Origin: DATBJJ01 sp036556425
GTDB lineage: Bacteria; Acidobacteriota; Vicinamibacteria; Vicinamibacterales; 2-12-FULL-66-21
DNA length: 64,000 nt
Assembly: GCA_036556425.1 (NCBI GenBank)
Contig: DATBJJ010000183.1
Coordinates: 20,072-84,071, forward strand
Direction: 5' to 3'
In this document: positions 51,868 to 61,674 of the stretch, in pieces
Layout of the letters: every line of letters begins with the position of its first letter
Position numbering within the stretch: the stretch's first letter is position 1
Position numbers and translations under genes: made by a program
Notes under the pieces: generated by a model
What the model was told of the DNA's origin: nothing
Databases searched by the model: none
The model's input: only the letters and a program-made list of their open reading frames with translations

Positions 51868-52850
51868 AGGTCCTCGTCACCGGCGCCACCGGCTTCACCG
51901 GCGGTCACCTCGCTCGTCATCTTCTCGACGCGGGGCACGAGGTCGCGATCCTCGTGCGGCCGCAGAGCCGCGCGCGCGCGGGCGATCTCGAGCGCGCCGG
52001 CGCGGACGTTCGTCTTGGCGACTTGACGGACGCGGCCGCCGTCGCGCGCGCGTCGCGCGGATGCGAGGTCGTCTATCACATCGCGGCGACGTATCGAGAA
52101 GCCGCGCAAGGCGACGCGGCCTACACGCGCATCAACGTGGACGGTACTCGCCACGTTCTCGACGCGGCAGTGGCCGCGGGCGCGCGTCGAGTCGTTCACT
52201 GCAGCACTGGCGGCGTGCACGGACACATCGAGCATCCGCCGGCGAACGAGGACGCGCCGCTCGCGCCGGGCGACGTGTATCAGCGGACGAAGCTCGAGGC
52301 GGAGCGCGTGGCGGCGGCGTTCGGCTCGACGCATCCGATCGAGATCGTGATCGCGCGGCCGATCGGCATTTACGGTCCGGGCGACACGCGCTTCTTGAAG
52401 ATGTTCCGAGGCTTGGCGCGCGGCAGATTCCCAATGCTCGGCCGAGGCGATGTGTTCTATCACCTCACGTTCATCTCCGACCTCGTCCGAGGGTTTCAGT
52501 TGTGCGGCGAGGTCCCGCGCGCGGCGGGGCGGACCTACATTCTCGCGGGTCCCGAGTACACGACGCTCGGGGAGCTGGTCGCGTTAATCGCGACGGAGCT
52601 CGGGGTGCAGCCTCCGCATCTGCGCCTGCCGGTGTGGCCGGTCTGGCTCGCGGGCGCGCTCTGCGAGGCGGTCTGCGTCCCAATGGGGATCGAGCCGCCG
52701 CTCTTCCGCCGGCGCGTCGACTTCTATCGCAAGAGCCGCGCGTTCGACACGACGCGTGCGCGCGAGGAGCTGGGCTACAATCCGACGATCGATTTGAAGA
52801 CGGGGATCCATCGCACCGCGGAGTGGTACAAGCAGCAAGGATTGTTGTGA
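51864..52850 (+). CDS. NAD-dependent epimerase/dehydratase
   Basis: 328 aa extended SDR. TGATGFTGGHLA at 6-17, GDLTD, HIAA, and catalytic STGG with YQRTK. The C-terminal region with GYNPTIDLKTGIHRTAEWY resembles dihydroflavonol-reductase/HpnA-like reductases, so a sugar or polyprenoid substrate is possible; not assignable precisely. Four-bp overlap with the GT4 gene and 4 bp before the next one. Confidence 0.92.
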   Translation: MKVLVTGATGFTGGHLARHLLDAGHEVAILVRPQSRARAGDLERAGADVRLGDLTDAAAVARASRGCEVVYHIAATYREAAQGDAAYTRINVDGTRHVLDAAVAAGARRVVHCSTGGVHGHIEHPPANEDAPLAPGDVYQRTKLEAERVAAAFGSTHPIEIVIARPIGIYGPGDTRFLKMFRGLARGRFPMLGRGDVFYHLTFISDLVRGFQLCGEVPRAAGRTYILAGPEYTTLGELVALIATELGVQPPHLRLPVWPVWLAGALCEAVCVPMGIEPPLFRRRVDFYRKSRAFDTTRAREELGYNPTIDLKTGIHRTAEWYKQQGLL

Positions 52851-52854
52851 ATCG

Positions 52855-54048
52855 ATGCTGAACGTCGTCCACGTCTGCGACCACCTCGGGTGGACCGGTT
52901 CGCGCATGCACGGCGTGAAGCGCCTGTTCGCCTGGATGATCCCGCGGTTCGATCGCTCACGGTTCAACGTCTCGCTGATCAGCCTTCGCCAGCGCGACCT
53001 CTCCAACGACACGCTCGACGAGCTCGGCATCGACGTCACGTATCTGCAGCGCTCGAAGCACGATCTGTCCGCGGTGTTCCCGCTGCTGAAGGAGCTGGAT
53101 CGGCGGAACGCCGACGTCGTGCACCTGCACGGCTATGGCGCGAGCACGATCGGGCGCATCGCGGCGTGGTGGCGGCGGCTGCCTGTCGTCGTGCACGAGC
53201 ACGCGAACTTGACGCGCACGCCGCTCGCGGTGCTCCCGTTCGACTGGCTGCTCGCGCCGGTGACCGACATCGCGATCGCCGTCTCGCGATCCACGGCGGA
53301 CTTCACGATCAACGCCCGGCTCATTCCCGCGGAGCGTACGCGCGTCGTGTACCTTGGCGTGCCGCTGGAGGAGTTCAGCCGGCCGCGCCGCGCGGACGAA
53401 ATCGCGGCGGCAAGACGTGCGCTGAACGTGCCACCGGGCGCCTTTGCGATCGGCACGGTCACGCGGCTCATGCCGTCGAAGGGGAACGAGTACCTCGTCG
53501 AAGCCACGCGGCGCGTCATCGACGCGATCCCCTCGGCGTGCGTCTACATCGTCGGCGAAGGTGAGTTGCAGCCGGCGTTGCAGGCGCAGGCCGACGCGCT
53601 GAAGCTGGGCGATCGTCTGGTCTTCACCGGTTTCCGGCGCGACGTCGCCGAAACGCTCGCGGCGCTGGATCTCGTCGTCTTTCCCTCGCTCTGGGAAGGG
53701 ACGCCGTTGACCGTGCTCGAAGCGCTCGCGATGGGAAAGCCGATCGTCTCGACCGATGCCGACGGCCTGCTCGACGTCCTCACCGACGAACATGACGCCG
53801 TGATGGTTCCGCGCCGAAATGCGGACGCGCTTGCGGATGCGATCGTTCGGCTGTCCGGCGATCCGGCGGCGCGCGCGCGGCTCGCGGCGCAGGCGAGAGT
53901 CACGGGCGCGCAATACGACATCGATCGCTTCGTGCGAAAGATGGAGCGGCTGTACGAGCTGCTGCATCAAACGTCTCGTGCGACGAAGCGTGCGGGTATC
54001 CTTCAAGCCGATCTGAGCTTCCTCAGCAGCGGAGCCTCGGCGTCCTGA
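52855..54048 (+). CDS. GT4 family glycosyltransferase
   Basis: 397 aa GT-B protein. Nucleotide-binding half carries GTVTRLMPSKGNEYLVEA, YIVGEGELQ and the EX7E signature WEGTPLTVLEALAMGKP. The N-terminal half has HLHGYGASTIGRIA and HEHANLTRTP. Adds a sugar to a lipid-linked acceptor in the cytoplasm. Its last base overlaps the next ATG (TGATGG). Middle of the 50.6-56 kb operon. Confidence 0.93.
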   Translation: MLNVVHVCDHLGWTGSRMHGVKRLFAWMIPRFDRSRFNVSLISLRQRDLSNDTLDELGIDVTYLQRSKHDLSAVFPLLKELDRRNADVVHLHGYGASTIGRIAAWWRRLPVVVHEHANLTRTPLAVLPFDWLLAPVTDIAIAVSRSTADFTINARLIPAERTRVVYLGVPLEEFSRPRRADEIAAARRALNVPPGAFAIGTVTRLMPSKGNEYLVEATRRVIDAIPSACVYIVGEGELQPALQAQADALKLGDRLVFTGFRRDVAETLAALDLVVFPSLWEGTPLTVLEALAMGKPIVSTDADGLLDVLTDEHDAVMVPRRNADALADAIVRLSGDPAARARLAAQARVTGAQYDIDRFVRKMERLYELLHQTSRATKRAGILQADLSFLSSGASAS

Positions 54049-55952
54049 TGGCGGCATGGGGACCCGGCCGCCTCGGGACGATTGCCCTCCTCCTCGTGCT
54101 CCTGGGCTTCGCCGTCTCGGTCGACTTCCCGCGCGCGGCCCACGGATTCAAAGGAGACGAGGCGACGTACTACAGCCTCACCTATAGCATCGTCCGCGAT
54201 CGTGACTTTGCGTTTCAGCGGCGCGATTTGATCCGCGTGTGGGATGAATTCCCGTCGGGACCCGAAGGGATCTTCCTCAAGCGCGGCAGCGTGATCCACG
54301 GGATAAAAGCGACGGGGCGCCTTCCATTCGTCGGCTTCGATCAGTCGCCGGATCCATCGGAGGTGCGGCTGTTCTACGGCAAGTCCTACATTTATCCGCT
54401 GATCGCCGCGCCGTTCGTCGCGTTGTTCGGCACGAGCGGATTCCTGATCCTTCACGCGCTGCTGATGGCGCTGAACTACGGCGTCGTCTATCGATTTCTC
54501 GCCGCCCGCGGCTCGCCGCCGGGATTGGCCGCGCTCTTCGCCGCGGTGTTCCTCGGTGCGTCCGTCGTTCCCGTGTACTTCGTCTGGCTCGCGCCGGAGC
54601 TGTTCAACTTTTCGCTGGTGCTCTACGCCGTCTTCCTATGCGTCTACAAGCGCGTGACGGAGCCGCCATCGTCGGCGATGACGAGCACAGAGTACTTCCT
54701 CAGGTCGCCTGGAGCGGACTCTCTGGCAGCGATCCTGCTCGGCATCGTCACGTTCTCGAAGCCGACGCACGTGCTTGCGTTCGTGCCGCTCGCGGCGTTG
54801 TTGATCCTGCGAAAGGAGTGGCGGCGCCTGATCGTCGTCTGCGCGTTGTTCGCGATCGTCACGTCGACGCTCTTCGCCGCGAACGCGGCAATCACGGGAG
54901 AGCTGAACTATCAGGGCGGCGATCGCAAGTCGTTCAACTCGGCGACGGGATTCCCGTTCGCCAACGCGGAACGGTTCCTCGATCGCGGCGCATCGGCTGC
55001 GACCGATGCAGTGCCGCTCGACATTCTTCTGCATCGAGACACAGCCCTCGTCCTCTTGTGGAACCTGTATTACTTCCTGTTTGGACGCTACAGCGGTCTG
55101 TTGCCGTACTTCTTCCCCGGCGTGATGGGCGTCTTGCTGTTCCTGTTCTCGAGGAGCCCGAGGGCGCTGTGGCAATGGGTGATCGCGGGAGGCCTCGCGC
55201 TGAGCGCGGTCGCCCTCCTCGCCTACATGCCTTACACGTACTCCGGCGGCGGGGGGCCGATTGGCAATCGCTATTTCCTGAGCTTCTATCCGCTGTTCCT
55301 GTTCGTGATGCCGCCGCTGCAGACGGTCAGGCCGGCGCTGGTGGCGCTTGCGATCGGCGCGCTCTTCACGGCGAAGCTCGTGATGAATCCGTTCTATACG
55401 TCGTTCAATCCCGGCGAGCACGCGAAATCAGGACCGCTCCGCTGGCTTCCAATCGAGCTGACGCTGTTGAACGATCTTCCGGTCGCGGCGGATGGGTTGC
55501 GCGCGCGCCGGTCGCTCGGCGGCGTCCCGCCGGTTGCGGCGTATTTTCCCGACGACAACGCATACCTGCCCGAGGGCGACAGTTTCTGGGTGCGCGGACA
55601 TTCGAGAGCGGATGTCCTCCTGCGCGCGCCGGCGCGAGTCGAAGGCGACCACGCGGAGCCGCTCGCCGTTCGCCGGCTCGACCTCGAGGTCACGAACGGC
55701 CCGCGATCGAATCACGTCGTGATCTCGTCCGGCTGGCGCCGCGAGGTGATCGATCTCGCGCCGGGTGAGGTCAAGCGCATCGACTTCAAGCCCGGCGGCG
55801 GCGTTCCCTACAAGCCCGCGCTCTATCCCACGAACTACATCTACGTGTTCTCGGTCTCGACGTCCGCCGGTTTCGTGCCCTTCCTGGAAGAGCCAGGCAG
55901 CAACGACAGCCGATATCTTGGTGTCTCGGTGAAGGTGACGCCCGTTTACTGA
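54048..55952 (+). CDS. polytopic membrane protein, GT39-like
   Basis: 634 aa, about 10-11 TM helices followed by a soluble beta-rich C-terminal domain (about 480-634). FKGDEATYYSLTYS in the first periplasmic loop carries the Asp-Glu pair expected in GT-C glycosyltransferases, and HAKSG near the end of the membrane part. Likely transfers a sugar to the surface glycan; no close experimentally known relative recognised. Shares one base with the upstream stop. Last gene of the operon. Confidence 0.78.
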   Translation: MAAWGPGRLGTIALLLVLLGFAVSVDFPRAAHGFKGDEATYYSLTYSIVRDRDFAFQRRDLIRVWDEFPSGPEGIFLKRGSVIHGIKATGRLPFVGFDQSPDPSEVRLFYGKSYIYPLIAAPFVALFGTSGFLILHALLMALNYGVVYRFLAARGSPPGLAALFAAVFLGASVVPVYFVWLAPELFNFSLVLYAVFLCVYKRVTEPPSSAMTSTEYFLRSPGADSLAAILLGIVTFSKPTHVLAFVPLAALLILRKEWRRLIVVCALFAIVTSTLFAANAAITGELNYQGGDRKSFNSATGFPFANAERFLDRGASAATDAVPLDILLHRDTALVLLWNLYYFLFGRYSGLLPYFFPGVMGVLLFLFSRSPRALWQWVIAGGLALSAVALLAYMPYTYSGGGGPIGNRYFLSFYPLFLFVMPPLQTVRPALVALAIGALFTAKLVMNPFYTSFNPGEHAKSGPLRWLPIELTLLNDLPVAADGLRARRSLGGVPPVAAYFPDDNAYLPEGDSFWVRGHSRADVLLRAPARVEGDHAEPLAVRRLDLEVTNGPRSNHVVISSGWRREVIDLAPGEVKRIDFKPGGGVPYKPALYPTNYIYVFSVSTSAGFVPFLEEPGSNDSRYLGVSVKVTPVY

Positions 55953-55992
55953 CGAACGAAGAACTACAACGCCGTTCTCGCTCTTCGTTCTT

Positions 55993-56928
55993 TCAGCTCG
56001 GAAGGAACACGACGGACGTGACGCCGTCCTCGGCGACCGCTCCGACTTCGGGGCCAATCGCGCCGCCCTGCGCCAGCGCGCGGCATCGATAGCCGAACCC
56101 GCGCATCATGCCGACGTACTCTTCTGCGCTGACGTCCGACACGGCGCGCAGCTGGAACGGATGGAGCTCCGAGAGGATGACCGGACGGTCCTCGCGCAGC
56201 AGCCGTTCGGCGCCGCGCATCACGAGCGGCTCCGCCCCTTCGACGTCGATCTTCGTGAAGCGAATGGGGCGGGGAAGCGGGTAGCGGTCCAACGCGTGGA
56301 CGGCGATCGTCCGGCTCTCGTGTCCATGCGGCGTTGCGGCGCCCGCCGGCTGAATGAACGCGCCGCCGGTATTCAACGCGTGCGGCGCAAACGTCAGTTG
56401 CATCGTTCCAGGGGCCGCGCCAACCGCCGCGCGCTCGAGAACGACGCGATCGGCGAAGCCGTTCTCGTCGATCGACAGCGCGAGGCAGTCGGCGTTCTCG
56501 TCGAACGGCTCGAACGCGTGGACCGATCCCGACGGCCCGACCCACGACGCCATGTGGATCGCGAAAAGCCCGATGTGCGCGCCGCAGTCGAGCACGCGAT
56601 CGCCTGCGCCGACGACGGATCGCGCGAACGCGAGTTCGTCGTGCTCGAACCGACCTCGCAGGATGTTCAACCCAATCGCGTGATCCGCGAGATCGACGAC
56701 GAGCCGCACGCCGCTCTCGAGTGGCTTGATGACCAGCGTCCGCTCGTTCGCGTGGGCGAAATCCCGGTTCTTCTCCTGGTATTCGGCCGAGGTGACGAAC
56801 TCTGCTCGAAGCTGCCGTGTTGTCGAGAGCCCGTGCAGCTTCGCCTGCACGACTTGTTCGTTCTCGGGTTCGCGATCCAGGAGGAGCCGGAACGCCCAGA
56901 CGACGTGCTCGCGCGTCAGGTCGCTCAT
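55993..56928 (-). CDS. DUF4214-FkbM methyltransferase
   Basis: 311 aa. The N-terminal about 50 residues (EHVVWAFRLLLDREPENE, SAEYQEKN) look like DUF4214. FkbM-type methyltransferase body: VLDCGAHIGLFAIHMA (motif I, about 112-127), HAFEPFDENAD and the family-defining KIDVEGAEPLVMRGA. O-methylates sugars in many polysaccharide loci. Followed on the minus strand after the 56938 gene by only 9 bp, so probably cotranscribed with the flavoprotein. Confidence 0.88.
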   Translation of the reverse strand: MSDLTREHVVWAFRLLLDREPENEQVVQAKLHGLSTTRQLRAEFVTSAEYQEKNRDFAHANERTLVIKPLESGVRLVVDLADHAIGLNILRGRFEHDELAFARSVVGAGDRVLDCGAHIGLFAIHMASWVGPSGSVHAFEPFDENADCLALSIDENGFADRVVLERAAVGAAPGTMQLTFAPHALNTGGAFIQPAGAATPHGHESRTIAVHALDRYPLPRPIRFTKIDVEGAEPLVMRGAERLLREDRPVILSELHPFQLRAVSDVSAEEYVGMMRGFGYRCRALAQGGAIGPEVGAVAEDGVTSVVFLPS

Positions 56929-56937
56929 GCCGGACCG

Positions 56938-58473
56938 TCAGTTCGCGGAGCGTCCGATGGAGACGGGAACTTGCGGCTGCGTCGCCTCGAGCTCGGGCAG
57001 ATCCTTGTAGACGTCCTCGACCTGCGACTCCTCGTGATACTCGTCGTCCGCGTTCACGGCCCAGACGTCGTGATGATCGCCCAGCAGATTCTGCGCGGCG
57101 AGGAGCGCGGTCACCATCGAGTGGTCCTGGTTGTTGTACTTGTGCATGCCGTTGCGGCCGGCCACCTGCAGGTTCGTGAAGCGCGTGAGATAGTCGCGAA
57201 CGACGGCGAGCGCGTCCATGAAGCCGTCGTCGTAAACGGGATACGCCTTTGGCATGCGGACGACGGTGCCGTCGATCACCTTGCCGCCGCCGAGGAGGCC
57301 GATCTCCTCGATCTCCCGCGAGCCGAGCCGGACGAGATCCTCGTTGGACATCGTCCAGAGGCCGTCGCCCTCGAAGCAGAAGTATTCCAGCCCGAGACAG
57401 GTCTTCGACTGATCCGGGACCATGTCCGGGCTCCAGTTCTTGAAGTTCTGGATGCGTCCGAGCTTGACGCGCGGATCGTGAACGTAGATCCAGTTGTCGG
57501 GGAAGAGCGACGGCGCGTCGATGATCAACGCGACGGTGATGAAGTCGCGGTAGTTCAAGCGGCCGGCCGCGGCAAGGACTGGCTCCGGCGCGTTCGGCGA
57601 CAGCTTCTGCACCAGCTCGCGCAGTGGAATCGTCGAGACGAAGCGGTCGACCTCTACGCGTCGCCGCGCGGCCGTGCCGTACTCCACGGCGAGGATCGAC
57701 GTGCCGTCGTGCTCGATGCGCTGGACGGGTGCGCTGAGCTCGACGCGGCCCCCCATGCGCTCGATGTCCGCATGGAACGCCTCCCACATCATGCCCGGGC
57801 CGAGCCGCGGGTACTCGAACTCTTCGATCAGCGTCTTGATCTGCTTCGAGCCGCCGCGCTTCATGCTGCCGAAGAGCATGTTCACGACGGCGGTGAAGAG
57901 AGAGAGGCCCTTGATCCGCTGCGCCGCCCACTGCGCGCCGATGCGGTTGCACGGAATGCCCCAGACCTTTTCCGTGTACGTCTTGAAGAAGATTCGATAC
58001 AGCCGGCGGCCGAAGCGATTCGATACCCAGTCTTCGAAGCTGACCTCCGGCGTGATCGGCTTTACTTGAATCCAGAGATAACTGAGGACGACGAGGAACG
58101 CGTTGACGACGCCCAGGCCGATCAGCGCGTTCATCGGCTTGAGCGGATAGTCGAAGAACCTGCCGCCGTAATAGATCCGCGAGAGCCGCGGACGCCAGAG
58201 CATTTCCGGTCCGAGCATCGAGCGCCAGAGTCTCTGGACGACGCCGACCTTGGTGAAGAAGCGATGGCCGCCGATGTCGAAGCGGAAGCCCTTGTACTCG
58301 ACCGTGCGCGCGAGGCCGCCGACTTGCGCATCCTGCTCGAGGACGAGTGGCAGGATCCCGCGCTTGGCGAGCATCCATGCTGCCGTGAGCCCCGCGGGCC
58401 CGCCGCCCGCGATTACAGTCTGCTTCGTTTCCTGGTTCAGCAATCCCTGCAGCCTCGACTGTCCACCGGCCAA
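56938..58473 (-). CDS. FAD-dependent oxidoreductase, UDP-galactopyranose-mutase-like
   Basis: 511 aa. Rossmann/FAD motif VIAGGGPAGLTAAWMLAKRG (about 20-39), then a GG motif GGLARTVEYKGFRFDIGGHRFF split over 53-74 that is characteristic of the UDP-galactopyranose mutase/protoporphyrinogen-oxidase superfamily, and NGMHKYNNQDHSM near the C-terminus. Such proteins in polysaccharide loci catalyse sugar ring isomerisation or related redox-neutral steps. A TTG start (58473) is the only early candidate. Divergent from the membrane gene at 58526; just 16 bp lie between TTG 58473 and the alternative GTG 58490. Confidence 0.87.
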   Translation of the reverse strand: MAGGQSRLQGLLNQETKQTVIAGGGPAGLTAAWMLAKRGILPLVLEQDAQVGGLARTVEYKGFRFDIGGHRFFTKVGVVQRLWRSMLGPEMLWRPRLSRIYYGGRFFDYPLKPMNALIGLGVVNAFLVVLSYLWIQVKPITPEVSFEDWVSNRFGRRLYRIFFKTYTEKVWGIPCNRIGAQWAAQRIKGLSLFTAVVNMLFGSMKRGGSKQIKTLIEEFEYPRLGPGMMWEAFHADIERMGGRVELSAPVQRIEHDGTSILAVEYGTAARRRVEVDRFVSTIPLRELVQKLSPNAPEPVLAAAGRLNYRDFITVALIIDAPSLFPDNWIYVHDPRVKLGRIQNFKNWSPDMVPDQSKTCLGLEYFCFEGDGLWTMSNEDLVRLGSREIEEIGLLGGGKVIDGTVVRMPKAYPVYDDGFMDALAVVRDYLTRFTNLQVAGRNGMHKYNNQDHSMVTALLAAQNLLGDHHDVWAVNADDEYHEESQVEDVYKDLPELEATQPQVPVSIGRSAN

Positions 58474-58525
58474 ACACGTATCGTAACACGTGGCGCTTGA
58501 AGGCTTGACGATCGGCAGACGCTCG

Positions 58526-60634
58526 ATGAAGATCGCACCGTTGACATCGCCCGAATCTTCTGGCGCGAGTCGCGTGCCGCGTCCGGCGATTCTCGCGGCC
58601 GCGCTCGTCGCGCTCCTCGCGATCGGCTACTGTCTTTCAGTCATCGTCCCGCTCGGCTGGGGCGCTCTTCTCTTCGCCACGACAGTCTGGTTCTCGGTGC
58701 CCGGCGTCGCAGCCGCGTGGTTGATGTACGCGCCGGGCGCGGGCCGCGGCGTCGCGGCCTGGATCGTCGGCCCTATCTGGGGCTACGGCGCGAGCAGCCT
58801 CGTCCTTCTCGTGCTGTGGACCTCGGGCGTTCGCGGCAACCTCCTCTTCGCGGCGCCGATCGCGGCGTTCGCGATTGCCGCAGCGGCAGGATACGCGCTC
58901 AACGGCGTGTTGACGCCTCCGCCGTTCACCAACGCGGATGTCGTCGCGATTCTGCTGCTCCTCGTGATGGTGCCGGCGATCGTCGGCCGTCCGTTCGCGC
59001 ACGTCGCCGAGCCGGTTGACGGGGGGCGCGCGTATCGCGCGTATTTCACCGCCGACATGATCTGGCGGATGGCGGTCGTCGCGGAAGTCAGCAAGGGATC
59101 GATCCCGCCTCGCAACCCGTTTCTCCGCGGGCAGCCGCTCAATTACTACTGGCTGCCGCATCTTCTGCCGGCCGCGCAGTACCGCATCCTCGGGCGCAGC
59201 GTTTCGCTCGAGCAGGTCCTGCTCGTGAACTCGATCGTGCTCGGCCTTGCGTTCGTGGTGTTCCTCTACGGATTCGTCCGGCAGTGGGTCGCGAGCCGCG
59301 TGGCCGCCGCGTTGGGCACGATCGCCGCGTTCGTGTTCACGAGCTTCGAGGGCACGGAGCGGTTGTGGGTCTTGTGGCGGCAAGGCGAGTCGATCCAGGC
59401 CGCGCTGGCGAGCCTGCGCGACGTCAACATCGACGCCGTCACGCGCTGGTTCTACAACAGCCTCCCGATCGACGGCCTGCAGCGCCTGTTGTGGTATCAA
59501 CCGCACCACTCGACCGGTTATGCGCTCGGCCTTTCGTGCCTCCTGATCCTCGCGCAGGCGCGCGGCGCGATCGCGCCGCGCATGCTTGCGTTCTGCGGCC
59601 TCCTGCTCGGCGCCGCGCTTCTCTTCAGCACGTTTGCCGCCATCATGCTGACCATGATGGTCGCGTTGACGGCCGCCTTCGTGCTGGTGCGCGCGCGGCA
59701 ATGGACCACCGTCGCGATCGGCGCCGTCGCCGGCGCGCTGCCCCTCGCGATTGCCGTGTGGATCGCGATGCGGCTGCGCTATGTCGATCTCTCCGGCCCG
59801 TCGCTCGCGCGGGTGCTCGTGAACCCGATGGCGATCACGAACATCTGGGCGTCGATGATCTTGAACTTCGGTCCGATGCTGATCCTGGGAACGGCCGGCG
59901 CCGTATTCGCGCTTCGTCAGAGGACCGCGCAGTTCTTCGGTATCGCCGCAATCGTCCTCGTGTCGATCGCGTTCTACTTCTTCGTCGACGTCCGCGATCA
60001 TCAGTACGTCTACGTAGGCTGGCGATCGGGGCATTTCCTGTTCGTCGCGCTGGCGGTGCTGACCGCGTTCGGCCTGCAGGAGCTCTGGCGTCTCGGACGC
60101 GCCGCGCGGATGGCGACCGCGTGCGTCACGATCGGGCTCGCGTTGATGGCCGTGCCGACGTTCGCGATCGACTTCTACAACACGCAGGACGTCACGAACT
60201 ACAAGCCGAACGACAAGTACAGCTGGACGCTGCTGCAGAGCGCCGACGAGATCGCCGCGTGGACCTGGATCCGCACGTGGACGCCGCCCGGCGCGATCGT
60301 GCAAATCGAGCCGCACGCCCGCGAAGGACGGCGATGGGCGGATGTGCCGGCGTTCGCCGAGCGGCGGATGGCGGCCGGCCTTCCCATCTCGATGGTGCCG
60401 CTGCAGCGCTACGAGGACGCGAGCAGGAAGATCGAGACGCTCTACAACGAGCGCGATCCCGAGGCGGTGTTCCGCGAGGCGGCGCGGCTCGGCATCGATT
60501 ATTTGATCGTTGGTCCGCCGGAGCGCGCGAGCTTTCCCGAGTTCGAGGCCACGCTGCGCTCGCGCCCGAGCCGCTTCCGCGAGACGTTTCACAGCGGCGA
60601 CGTGTCGATCTTCATGCTCGAGGGCGGCTCGTGA
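58526..60634 (+). CDS. large polytopic membrane protein, DUF2298/GT-C-like
   Basis: 702 aa with about 14 TM helices. Motifs GQPLNYYWLPHLLPAAQYRI and LWYQPHHSTGYALGLS in loops, and a soluble C-terminal region of about 150 aa (AAWTWIRTWTPPGAIVQ, with RLGIDYLIVGPPE). This layout is found in GT-C-like integral membrane proteins of unknown activity in surface-polysaccharide loci. ATG 58526 was preferred over GTG 58490, because the latter leaves almost no room for promoters of two divergent genes. Overlaps the next gene by 4 bp. Confidence 0.78.
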   Translation: MKIAPLTSPESSGASRVPRPAILAAALVALLAIGYCLSVIVPLGWGALLFATTVWFSVPGVAAAWLMYAPGAGRGVAAWIVGPIWGYGASSLVLLVLWTSGVRGNLLFAAPIAAFAIAAAAGYALNGVLTPPPFTNADVVAILLLLVMVPAIVGRPFAHVAEPVDGGRAYRAYFTADMIWRMAVVAEVSKGSIPPRNPFLRGQPLNYYWLPHLLPAAQYRILGRSVSLEQVLLVNSIVLGLAFVVFLYGFVRQWVASRVAAALGTIAAFVFTSFEGTERLWVLWRQGESIQAALASLRDVNIDAVTRWFYNSLPIDGLQRLLWYQPHHSTGYALGLSCLLILAQARGAIAPRMLAFCGLLLGAALLFSTFAAIMLTMMVALTAAFVLVRARQWTTVAIGAVAGALPLAIAVWIAMRLRYVDLSGPSLARVLVNPMAITNIWASMILNFGPMLILGTAGAVFALRQRTAQFFGIAAIVLVSIAFYFFVDVRDHQYVYVGWRSGHFLFVALAVLTAFGLQELWRLGRAARMATACVTIGLALMAVPTFAIDFYNTQDVTNYKPNDKYSWTLLQSADEIAAWTWIRTWTPPGAIVQIEPHAREGRRWADVPAFAERRMAAGLPISMVPLQRYEDASRKIETLYNERDPEAVFREAARLGIDYLIVGPPERASFPEFEATLRSRPSRFRETFHSGDVSIFMLEGGS

Positions 60635-61674
60635 GCCGTATCGCGGTCGTGACCTCCAGCCCGCCGATGGTCGAGGGCGGGCACATGGTCATCGCGCGAT
60701 CGCTGACCCAGGCGTTGCGCGACGCCGGCCACGACGCGGACATCATCGTCACGCCGCAGAATCGGTTCGGCCGCCAGGCCTCCGCGTACGTCGCGACGTG
60801 GCTCACCGACGTCGGCCGGAGCGGCGGCAATCGGATCGATCAGGTGATCAGCCTTCGGTATCCGAGCTATGCCGTCAGGCATCCGCGGCACGTGTGCTGG
60901 CTCAATCACACGATGCGCGAGTACTACGACCTGTGGGATCGGTTCAGCGCGAGCCTGAGCGCGCGCGGCCGGCTGAAGGAGAGCGTCCGTCGCCGCATGC
61001 TGCACGCGGCGGATCGATATCTCCTGACGCGCAACGTCTCGCGGCTGTTCGTCCAGTCGCGGACGATCCAGAACCGGCTCAGCATGTGGCCGGAGTTGAA
61101 ATCCACAGTGCTCTATCCACCGGCGCCGCAGCGTCCCTACAGGTGCGACGGCTACGGCGACTACGTGCTGTTCGTCTCCAGGCTGACGCCGCTCAAACGG
61201 GCGGATCTGGTGCTGCGCGCGCTGGCGAGCGCCGACGCCCGCGGCGTGCGCGCGGTCGTGGCGGGTGAGGGCGAGGAGCGCGATTCGCTGGTTCGCCTCG
61301 CGCGCGACCTCGGCGTCGCGGACCGCGTAACGTTTACAGGCACTCTCACGGACGATCGGCTGCTCGAACATCTCGCGCGTTGCCGTGCGGTTTGCTTCCC
61401 ACCTCTCGACGAGGACTATGGGTTCGTCACCGCGGAAGCGTTCGCGTCGTCGAAGGCGGTCATCACGTGCACCGATAGCGGCGGGCCCGCCGAGCTCGTG
61501 CAGGAGGGCGTCAATGGGCTCGTGACGGCACCCACGCCCGAAGCGCTCGGCGCTGCGCTTGCGCGAGTGACCGGCGATCGCGCGCTCGCCGAGGCCATGG
61601 GTGCGAACGCCCTCACGTCGGCGGGGCGCATGAAGTGGGCGGACGCCGTCGCCGCGCTGACCGCGTTACACTGA
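60631..61674 (+). CDS. GT4 family glycosyltransferase
   Basis: 347 aa GT-B enzyme. GTG start in a GTGA overlap. N-terminal strand RIAVVTSSPPMVEGGHMV, then FVSRLTPLKRADLVLRAL, VVAGEGEERDSL, and the EX7E-like region PPLDEDYGFVTAEAFASSKAVI. Adds a sugar in lipid-linked glycan assembly. TGATG overlap with ttcA couples it to an unrelated tRNA-thiolation gene. Confidence 0.92.
   Translation: MSRIAVVTSSPPMVEGGHMVIARSLTQALRDAGHDADIIVTPQNRFGRQASAYVATWLTDVGRSGGNRIDQVISLRYPSYAVRHPRHVCWLNHTMREYYDLWDRFSASLSARGRLKESVRRRMLHAADRYLLTRNVSRLFVQSRTIQNRLSMWPELKSTVLYPPAPQRPYRCDGYGDYVLFVSRLTPLKRADLVLRALASADARGVRAVVAGEGEERDSLVRLARDLGVADRVTFTGTLTDDRLLEHLARCRAVCFPPLDEDYGFVTAEAFASSKAVITCTDSGGPAELVQEGVNGLVTAPTPEALGAALARVTGDRALAEAMGANALTSAGRMKWADAVAALTALH

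Noticed and set aside
58490..58526. GTG 58490 as start of the large membrane protein
   Set aside because: It would leave only 16 bp to the divergent TTG start with no ribosome site; ATG 58526 is more likely, though not proven.
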